Shown here in pieces: positions 1 through 6,425 of a DNA stretch of 14,138 bases; within the stretch, counting starts at the first letter, position 1, and each line of letters opens with the position of its first letter. The position numbers and the translations under genes were made by a program. The stretch covers positions 1 to 14,138 of the forward strand of contig JADGIG010000174.1 of the NCBI GenBank assembly GCA_018985235.1. The letters are read 5' to 3'. The notes below the pieces were generated by a model that saw only the letters and a list, made by a program, of their open reading frames with translations, did not search any database and had not been told where the DNA came from. Source of the stretch: Sanchytrium tribonematis. Its lineage: Eukaryota; Sanchytriomycota; Sanchytriomycetes; Sanchytriales; Sanchytriaceae.

Positions 1-813
1 GTCGGTGAATTGCATATTGTCGTGAAGCTAGAGACTGTTTCTGGCGAATAATTAAACCACATATGAGTTAATGTCATGCATTTTGTAAATACATCTGAAC
101 TCAGATCGAATTTCCATTTTGATTCATAATTGACTACGTAATAAGTAGATATACACAAAAATCCAATTTCTGTTGCCCAGTGTAAGGGATAAAATTTAGA
201 GGCACGAATCATCAATGAACTGACTAAATTTTTGCTCCTGGCTTCATTCCAATACACCTTCGCAAGTATATACCCGCTTAAAACAACAAAGCATTCAATA
301 AGAATGTTACCATAATGTTTAATATGAAAAAACAAAGAATCAGTATCGAGATCAATTTTATCCAAATACCCTGGCGCACTTGTTGGAACCATGAGAACAT
401 GATAAATGACTAAATTAGTATACACGACCTATTCCAATCGCAAGAAGCCCTCGAAATGAATCTAAATGGAATAATCTTTCCTCAGAGCTTTCATCTTTAT
501 ACAATAGAAAGTCGAAAACCCTGTTTCGGATTATATCTCCATGATCTTCAAGCCTTGGTAGCTGACTTTTTTGTCTGATGACAAAAGATTTCACAATTGA
601 ATAAATTTTAAATTCGTCATCATTTTCTATTAAAAACCAGCATATTTTTCCACAAATTAGCAGAAATTGAACTCCGCTTCCTAAACCCATCACTTCATAA
701 CTATAAGAGGATAAAGTTATGGTCACAACAAGCCAAAAAATTGGTATTATTTTCTTCTTGATCTTTTCTAAATTCGCTGACGAGATTTTTGGATTTTGAA
801 ATCTTTTTAACAT
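1..813 (-). CDS. Acyltransferase-3 family membrane protein (partial, one 19-nt intron)
   Basis: Exon 1 is 813..429 and exon 2 is 409..1, continuing beyond the left edge, so the C-terminus is missing. Exon 1 alone ends at a stop inside the intron; splicing restores the family signature at residues 117-132, LDSFRGLLAIGIVIYH, with Arg121 and His132. Exon 2 then gives CFVVLSGYILA, RASKFYPLHW and LTHMW, in the order seen in OafA/NRF-6-type acyltransferases. These are multi-helix enzymes that move acyl groups onto sugars or other envelope or lipid substrates; the substrate cannot be told here. A hydrophobic segment lies at about residues 22-43. The ATG at 813 is chosen; the frame is open a little further upstream, but only with non-ATG codons. 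It is divergent from the LKR/SDH gene, with 129 bases between the two ATGs. Family call is good; specific role unknown. Confidence 0.8.
410..428 (-). other. 19-nt spliceosomal intron in the acyltransferase-3 gene
   Basis: Read on the minus strand the intron is GTCGTGTATACTAATTTAG. It is phase 1 and holds a full TACTAA branch-site motif. Removing it joins the LDSFRG...IVIYH motif. The donor GTCGT is the least typical of the five introns here. A 16-nt alternative starting at GTGTAT is also in frame (giving IGLIYH), but the 19-nt version matches the other four in length and branch position and gives the more family-like IVIYH. Confidence 0.8.
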
Positions 814-816
814 TTT

Positions 817-826
817 AAGTTTCAAA
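817..826 (-). promoter_or_regulatory. Start-proximal TTTGAAAC element
   Basis: TTTGAAACTT on the minus strand; the G lies 10 bases before the ATG at 813. The same core precedes the LKR/SDH, Sec63 and IFT144-like start codons. Confidence 0.4.
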
Positions 827-930
827 TTTTGGCCTTTTTCAAAGCCATCAGAATATTAGTGCTACAAAAAGATTTTTCCTTATTTATGGTCATTTCAGAA
901 TTTAAAATTGTGTTACGACAAGCCTTTAAT

Positions 931-940
931 TTTTGAAACT
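931..940 (+). promoter_or_regulatory. Start-proximal TTTGAAAC element
   Basis: TTTTGAAACT, followed by AG and the ATG at 943. The G lies 8 bases before the ATG. It shares its core with the element of the divergent acyltransferase gene. Confidence 0.4.
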
Positions 941-942
941 AG

Positions 943-3583
943 ATGCTGAGATTAGTGCGCAGTCTTCACTTTGGATTAAGATCTGAGACCAAAACATATT
1001 GGGAGAGAAGAGTTGCTTTGACACCTGATGCTTGCAAGCAATTAATAGAAAATGGCCACATTATTAGTGTGGAAGGGTCACAAACAAGAGTCTTTCCAAA
1101 TGAAGCATATTCTAAAATAGGTGCTAAAATTACGGACAATTTGCAAGATTGCGATGTTATAATTGGAATTAAAGAGGTCCCACTGCATGAGATTATTCCA
1201 GATAAGCATTATTTTATTTTTAGTCATACTCACAAAGCACAAGAATATAATATGCCAATGCTGAGAACTTTTATGCATCGCAATTGCACTCTAACTGATT
1301 ATGAATTATTGACGCAGGTAACTGGAAAAGATCAAGGGAAAAGGTTGGTTCAATTTGGGTTATTTGCTGGGTATGCAGGAGCTATAAATAGTTTACAAAC
1401 TTTAGGGAAGAGACTTCTTGGTCTCGGGTTTTGGACCCCTTTTATGTGGTTGAGTCAAGCCCATCAGTATTCCCGCTTAGAGAACATTAGATTAGATATT
1501 GAAAGAGTGGGCGATTATATTAAAACTCATGGACTTCCAAAAGAATTACTTCCTTTTAATGTTATATTTACTGGGAAGGGTAATGTCAGCCATGGTGCAA
1601 TGTCAATTTTTCAGCATCTTCCACATGTTTTTGTGCTGCCAGAAGAGCTGGAAAATCTACCAAAAGACCCACATACCATATATATCTGTACTGTTGATTC
1701 AAGCGAATATATTATTCACAAACAAGGAAGCGATTTTGACAAAAGTGACTATTATGAAAATCCTCATCATTATAAGTCGATTTTTCACAAGAAGATCGCG
1801 CCTCATGCTTCAATGTTGATTACTGGACATTATTGGGACCCCACTTTTCCGAGGTTGATAACCATGGATCAGGCATTGCAGCTAATGCCTTTTTGGAAAC
1901 AAAACTTAAAAATGCTAACGCTAGGCGATATCACATGTGACCCTAATGGCTCGATAGAATTTATGCCCCGGGCTTGCACAATCGACGACCCTTACTTTAT
2001 TTTTGATATTGAAAGAAAAATTGAACATAAAGAACTTAATAGTGAAGGAGTAGCAATCATGAGCGTTGATATTTTGCCTTCAGAAATTCCTAAAGAATCT
2101 AGCGAATATTTCAGCTCAAAATTACTTCCATTTCTTCAAGACCTAAAGAAGCATAAAAGTATTATTGACAACGCAACTATAGTTAAAGCAGGAAAGGTCG
2201 CTCCAGAATATGACTATTTGAATGAAAAGGTTCATTCACAAGGTAAAAACAAGAATGTCGCTGTCTTCGGAAGTGGGATGGTCGTTCAGCCTCTTGTGGA
2301 ATACTTGTTGAGAGATTCTAAAAATTTGATCACACTAGCCACGAATCAAGTTAAGGAAGCAAACATCGTGAAGTTAAATATAAAAAAATATGATTTAAAA
2401 TTAGGAGATAGAATAACAATAATGAACGTCGATGTTAAAAATGACAAGTTGGTGGACAAAGTCATTTCTGAGAGCGATATTGCTGTGAGTCTCGTTCCTG
2501 CAGTATTTCATGTTGCAATTGCCAAGTCATGCCTACGTCAGAGGAAAAATTTGGTCACGGCCAGTTACATTTCTGAAGAAATGCAGAAACTTGACGCCGA
2601 GGCAAAGTCAAAAAATTTGGTATTTCTCAATGAAATGGGATTGGATCCTGGAATAGATTTGACTTCATCCAAACAGTTTATAGATGACGTCTTAACAATG
2701 GGTGGGAAAATCAGACATTTTGAGAGTTGGTGTGGTGGGCTACCTGCCCCTGAATTTAGCAATATACCTTTAGGATATAAGTTTAGTTGGAGTCCTAAAG
2801 CTGTTTTAACAGCAAGTAAAAATTCAGCATTATACAAATATAATGGCGAGACTAGAAAAATATCAAGTGATAATCTTTTAAAAAACCCTTTCAAAGTGAA
2901 TATTTTCAAAGGCTTTTCATTTGAGGGAATTCCAAATCGCGATTCCCTGAAATATGCAAAACCTTATGGTCTTGACCTGGACACATTGAGTACCATGTTT
3001 CGTGGAACGCTGAGGTACGCTGGGTTCTGCAATTCTTTAGCAGCATTTAGAGATCTTGGCCTCCTGGATGACGTAAATCTACAGAGGCATGATTCATTTT
3101 ATAGCATAATGTCGGCAAAAGTAGGAGATGTTGAATCGTTTGTTGTCAAAAATTATGGGGAATCAGTATTGACTGACATGGAAGAGTATTTCAAATTGAT
3201 TTAGAATAGGGCTTCTATCAAAAACTTCACTGAACCTCGATGGCAGTAGGATCGATATGTTAGCTGACTTTTTGTTCCAAAAGCTATCTTACAAAAAAGG
3301 TGAGAGAGATATGGTTGCCATGCATCACATTTATCATGTAGATTGGCCATCCAAAAAGTCAGAAGTCGTCCATTCAAGTTATATTCGATATGGCGACAAC
3401 AAAGCGTCCGCAATGGCATATACAGTTGGAATCCCGTGCGGTATTGCTACCCAACTAATATTAGATCGCAAAATTAATACCAGTGGTGTTGTGGCCCCAC
3501 TTTCTAAAGAAATTTACGAACCTGTTAACAATGAGCTATATAGAGAAAATATCAGGTTTAGTGAAAGAATTATTCAAAGTTGA
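943..3583 (+). CDS. AASS: Bifunctional lysine-ketoglutarate reductase / saccharopine dehydrogenase (AASS)
   Basis: Exons 943..3185 and 3205..3583 give 873 residues, close to the usual length of about 900. The enzyme joins lysine to 2-oxoglutarate to make saccharopine, then splits it to glutamate and aminoadipate semialdehyde, in mitochondria of animals. The N-terminal LKR domain (about residues 10-430) shows WERRVALTP, FSHTHKAQ, TPFMW, FTGKGNVSHGA and GDITCDPNGSIEFM. The C-terminal SDH domain begins near residue 437 with the Rossmann motif VAVFGSGMVVQPLVEYL, then LGLDPGID-like LDPGIDLTSS, WCGGLPAPE, YKFSWSP, RGTLRY, GERDMV and the terminal APLSKEIYEPV. The first 15 residues are basic and lack acids until Glu15, as in a mitochondrial presequence. 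Without the intron the ORF stops at TAG 3202 and loses the last 126 residues. Fungi usually carry the two activities as separate LYS1 and LYS9 genes; the fused form points to lysine breakdown. Confidence 0.95.
3186..3204 (+). other. 19-nt spliceosomal intron in the LKR/SDH gene
   Basis: GTATTTCAAATTGATTTAG, phase 2. Its terminal TAG is the apparent stop of the unspliced ORF. Splicing joins TDMEE to IGLLSK and restores the SDH C-terminal region (GERDMV, AYTVGIPCGIA, SKEIYEPV), which otherwise lies in another frame. The branch-like TTGAT is at positions 11-15. Confidence 0.9.
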
Positions 3584-3585
3584 TC

Positions 3586-3597
3586 AATAAATTTATT
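3586..3597. terminator. Palindromic bidirectional poly(A) signal AATAAATTTATT
   Basis: A perfect 12-base palindrome lies between two convergent genes. The plus-strand AATAAA starts 3 bases after the LKR/SDH TGA. The minus-strand AATAAA contains the TAA stop (3595..3593) of the SH3 gene. It can serve both transcripts, whose 3' ends must then overlap. Confidence 0.65.
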
Positions 3598-4579
3598 TTT
3601 TGACAGCGGATGCCTTTCTGATTTTCTCTAGCTCGGAATACATTTCCGATTTCAATGAAAGCAGCTGATCATCAACATACCATTGCAAATCCTCCAAATT
3701 TGCAATCACATGTCCACCAGTCTGGCAAGCAATTTCCTTCTTCTCTATAATTGTCGACTTTTTGTGTTCAGCTGTCACTTTAATATCAACGACAGATTCT
3801 TTTCTGGATACACTTTCTTTTTCTTTTAAAGGAAAATCTTCATTCTTTACATATTTAGCTGAATCATCCTTTCGTTGGATGGTTGTGGCTGTAGCTTGGG
3901 GAGTTTGGATGGATGGTGGCAATTTCTTGATCGTAGCTGACTTGTCTGATGGCGAATATGCTACACTTGTCACATATGTTGATGTTGACTGTTGATTTTT
4001 TTTCATCGTACCAGTTTTGTTTTGTTCTAGATAACTGATGCTAGATTTGTGAGCAAGGCCTACTGGGTCTTCCTCCCTATCAACAGTTTTTGGCTGAGTT
4101 GATTTTAAAATGACAGTACCATTTTTGGGCAACGCAACCCCACCTGTGGGGATTTTGTTTGGTTTAGATTTAGCCGAAACAAAATTGGAAGGAACTAATC
4201 CGACTTTGTACATATTGTACTTGAGCCCTTGCTCTTGGACTAGAAGCTCCACGCTTCCAGTGAATGATTCAATCATGGCCAAATACCATCCATCAATACT
4301 TGTATTTTTGTCCAAAACAATAACCGGATCACCTTCTTTTAATGAAAGCTCGTCGTCATTTTCTGCAGTATATTCATAGTCACATTGATAATGATAGTGC
4401 TCAACCCGCTTAAGAAAATTTAAAGGTACCCATCCAATTTGTTGTTTATTCAAATTGTACATGATCCACCAGTCTGCACTTTCAGCTTGTAGTACAGTTA
4501 AAAATTGGTTTTTTACAAGTGACAATTCGTCAGACTTCGCTGGAGTATAATCGAATTCTACTTTATATACTTCTAGCAT
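3593..4579 (-). CDS. Two-SH3-domain adaptor-like protein with C-terminal coiled coil
   Basis: 328 residues from the ATG at 4579. SH3-1 spans about residues 2-57: FDYTPAKSDELSL, ADWW and GWVPLNFL, the usual ALYDY, Trp-Trp and PxNY elements. SH3-2 spans about 61-136: CDYEYTAENDDELSL, DGWY and GLVPSNFV, with an insertion of about 15 residues before the last strands. A polar Ser/Thr/Lys-rich middle follows with several proline motifs, then a C-terminal helix (about 290-328) with hydrophobic heptad spacing, a probable coiled coil. This is the build of a scaffold for actin, polarity or endocytic complexes that binds proline-rich ligands; the exact orthologue is not recognised. An ATG at 4603 would add MFEPLLLL, but it lies upstream of the shared CCACTTT element, so 4579 is preferred. 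The stop codon is inside AATAAA. Confidence 0.8.
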   Translation of the reverse strand: MLEVYKVEFDYTPAKSDELSLVKNQFLTVLQAESADWWIMYNLNKQQIGWVPLNFLKRVEHYHYQCDYEYTAENDDELSLKEGDPVIVLDKNTSIDGWYLAMIESFTGSVELLVQEQGLKYNMYKVGLVPSNFVSAKSKPNKIPTGGVALPKNGTVILKSTQPKTVDREEDPVGLAHKSSISYLEQNKTGTMKKNQQSTSTYVTSVAYSPSDKSATIKKLPPSIQTPQATATTIQRKDDSAKYVKNEDFPLKEKESVSRKESVVDIKVTAEHKKSTIIEKKEIACQTGGHVIANLEDLQWYVDDQLLSLKSEMYSELEKIRKASAVKK

Positions 4580-4586
4580 CAAAAGT

Positions 4587-4598
4587 AAAAGTGGCTCG
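4587..4598 (-). promoter_or_regulatory. Start-proximal GAGCCACTTT element
   Basis: CGAGCCACTTTT on the minus strand, 7 bases from the ATG at 4579. The same element precedes both seven-helix genes next door. It supports 4579 over 4603 as the start codon of the SH3 gene. Confidence 0.45.
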
Positions 4599-4666
4599 AA
4601 CATAAAACGCGAAATTCATTGCAAAAACCAAATCAAGAAGATAGAGATGCAAGACAATTTTACTTA

Positions 4667-5435
4667 TTATTCATCATTTGATATTCCCCATTTTGGGTTC
4701 AAAATATCATGAAGTATATTTTTATCGTAAAAATGTAGAACGCAAGCAATCTTGATAGTGAAAGTCAGATTGTAGGCAGCATAATATAAATTAACGTCCT
4801 ATGTTAAAGAAAATTACAAGCTGGCTAAGGACTGCCAAAAAGACATCCAAAGAAATAAGCAAGCACACAATGGCAATCACTTTGGCTAAAATTCTCGCTT
4901 TTTTAACAGTCAAGTATCGGGACATTTTTGCAAGTAGCATATAATATATGGCAAAACTACAGATAACGAATACTATCTGATCAATAATAATTGTCACAAA
5001 GCTGAAGGTATTAACTGACTCATTATCTGTTATCCAAGCGCTCAAAACATAGCTAATGTCATCAGGAATCAAAAGCAGAACGATTGCAACAGGAATGGCT
5101 TTTGCGTATTTGTTAAGAACTGGTAGCTTTTCTAGTGTCACAATTCTGTATGTGTAAGCGCAATACGTGAATATAACCATAAAAGGATAAAGACATGCAT
5201 CAACACTTGTATATGTCGCACCGTTTTCAACATCCCAGTATCCACCTGTAAATGTCACTATCGTTGATAAAATTTGAAATAACAGGGACAGTAGAATCAA
5301 CAAAAAGCCTTTTGTTTTTTCTTTTCTAAAAACACGAAAAGATTGTAAAATAGAGACAGCAATAAGTGCCACGTTAACCCCGAGGCAGACATAGGATACA
5401 GATTCGTACTTCTCTAGCAAAATTACATCTGCCAT
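4667..5435 (-). CDS. Seven-helix membrane protein, GPCR-like topology (paralog A)
   Basis: Exons 5435..4818 and 4798..4667 give 249 residues. Seven hydrophobic segments lie at about residues 10-33, 42-65, 76-99, 112-133, 144-168, 180-204 and 208-230. Basic loops follow helices 1 (RVFRKEKTKG), 3 and 5 (KMSRYLTVKKAR), so by the positive-inside rule the N-terminus is outside and the C-terminus inside, as in a 7TM receptor. The short C-tail carries DILNPKWG. No rhodopsin DRY or NPxxY motif is seen and the family is not recognised; receptor function is inference from topology only. The unspliced frame ends early at NIGR; splicing yields a last helix that aligns residue by residue with paralog B. 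The ATG at 5435 is chosen because it aligns with paralog B and follows the CCACTTT element. It ends in tandem TAA TAA. Confidence 0.8.
4799..4817 (-). other. 19-nt spliceosomal intron in seven-helix paralog A
   Basis: Read on the minus strand it is GTAATTTTCTTTAACATAG, phase 0, between helices 6 and 7. It is proven by paralogy: removing it makes SQL-DVNLYYAAYNL align with the uninterrupted SQINVDMYNAAYNL of paralog B. It has TTAAC at positions 11-15. Confidence 0.92.
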
Positions 5436-5445
5436 TATTAATTCT

Positions 5446-5456
5446 AAAGTGGCTTG
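5446..5456 (-). promoter_or_regulatory. Start-proximal AAGCCACTTT element
   Basis: CAAGCCACTTT on the minus strand, 10 bases before the ATG at 5435. It lies in the 69-base gap between the two seven-helix genes. Confidence 0.45.
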
Positions 5457-5504
5457 ATTTTGAATATTGCATGTCAAAATACAATACTAGAAATTGGAGA
5501 TTTA

Positions 5505-6255
5505 TTATTGGTCCTCTAAGCCCCATTTCGGATTCAAAATGTCATTCATCCAAATCTTTTCTAAGTCAATAAAAAGTACCATCATAAAAATGCAACACAC
5601 AAGCCATCTTTATCGTAAAATTGAGATTATATGCTGCATTGTACATGTCCACATTGATTTGACTGAACACGGCCAATATAATATCTAATGTAAAAAGCAA
5701 CAAAACCACAGAAATCACTTTCGATATTATCTTAATTTTACGCACAGTCAAGAATCGGGACATTTTTGAAAGTAACATCGAATACATGGCAATATTGCAT
5801 ATTATATATATTACCTGGTCAATTATCATCATGGTTTCTATAAAAAGTTGGTCATCCTGCCAAGCACTCAAAATGTAACTTGCGTCATCTGGAATCATGA
5901 GAATGATAATTCCAATTGGTATACATTTTGCAAATCGATTTAGATGAGGTAACTTTTCTAAAGTAATCACTCTTTCACTGTACGCGAAAAATGTTAGAAT
6001 TACCATCATTGGATATAAACATCCATCTGTTGTAGTGTAATAAGCACCATTATCGACATCCCAGTATCCTCCGATAAACGTTATCACTGTCGAACATATT
6101 TGAAATAATAGAGCCGTTAAGCAGAACCAAAATGCTCTATTCTTTGTTTTAAAGACTCTGAAGCATTGTAATAATGAAATTATAGTCAAGCAAACATCAG
6201 TGCCAAAGCAAGCGTATGATATAGACTCGTACTTCTCTAATTGAATTGTTGACAT
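5505..6255 (-). CDS. Seven-helix membrane protein, GPCR-like topology (paralog B)
   Basis: Exons 6255..5580 and 5560..5505 give 243 residues. It is a clear tandem paralog of the gene downstream: shared LEKYES start, GGYWDV in the first outer loop, RVxTLEKLPxLN after helix 3, IPDDxSYxLSAW, KMSRxLTV, and the C-terminal DILNPKWG. Helices and basic inner loops fall in the same places, giving an outside N-terminus and inside C-terminus. The function is unknown; a sensory or nutrient receptor is possible but unproven. The intron lies after helix 7, where paralog A has none. Without splicing the protein ends at HFYDGTFY and loses the conserved C-tail. The gene ends in TAA TAA, the second stop being inside AATAAA. 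The ATG at 6255 follows the CCACTTT element by 3 bases. Confidence 0.8.
5561..5579 (-). other. 19-nt spliceosomal intron in seven-helix paralog B
   Basis: Read on the minus strand it is GTACTTTTTATTGACTTAG, phase 1, after helix 7. Removing it joins HFYD to EKIWMNDILNPKWG, matching the uninterrupted HFYDKNILHDILNPKWG of paralog A. It has TTGAC at positions 11-15. Confidence 0.92.
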
Positions 6256-6258
6256 AAC

Positions 6259-6269
6259 AAAGTGGCTCG
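6259..6269 (-). promoter_or_regulatory. Start-proximal GAGCCACTTT element
   Basis: CGAGCCACTTT on the minus strand ends only 3 bases before the ATG at 6255. It matches the SH3-gene element in 11 of 11 bases, although those two coding regions are unrelated. Confidence 0.45.
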
Positions 6270-6400
6270 TGGAAACTTGTCAAAAAACATACATTAGAGC
6301 ACATGCGCGGCGAAATAGGAAATTTGAAATTACATCAATAAATTTAGATCTGACTTAACTCATATTTCAAATAAAGTTTAGGCGGTTTAAATTGAAAAGA

Positions 6401-6410
6401 TTTTTGAAAC
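6401..6410 (+). promoter_or_regulatory. Start-proximal TTTTTGAAAC element
   Basis: TTTTTGAAAC lies 15 bases before the Sec63 ATG at 6426. The 10-mer is identical to the one before the IFT144-like gene at 12451-12460. Confidence 0.4.
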
Positions 6411-6425
6411 ATAGGGCCTGAAATA

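Noticed and set aside
410-425. A 16-nt version of the acyltransferase intron (donor GTGTAT)
   Set aside because: It is in frame, but the length and branch position differ from the other four introns and the spliced motif (IGLIYH) is less typical than IVIYH. It is not fully excluded.
3202-3204. In-frame TAG in the LKR/SDH gene as a pseudogene break, frameshift or stop readthrough
   Set aside because: A 19-nt GT-AG intron ending at this TAG restores the frame and family sequence, and four other genes show the same intron type.
3660-3690. CQT near the SH3 protein C-terminus (IACQTGG) as a dynein light-chain motif
   Set aside because: Three residues of similarity with Cys in place of Thr or Val is too little to support a call.
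4580-4603. Upstream ATG at 4603 as the SH3 gene start
   Set aside because: It lies before the shared GAGCCACTTT element, and the extra eight residues are not part of the SH3 fold.
5436-5477. N-terminal extension of seven-helix paralog A
   Set aside because: The extension starts from a non-ATG codon; the ATG at 5435 aligns with the start of paralog B and follows the shared element.
3593-6255. Three minus-strand genes as a bacterial-type operon
   Set aside because: Each has its own start-proximal element and stop; the genes are eukaryotic and two have spliceosomal introns.
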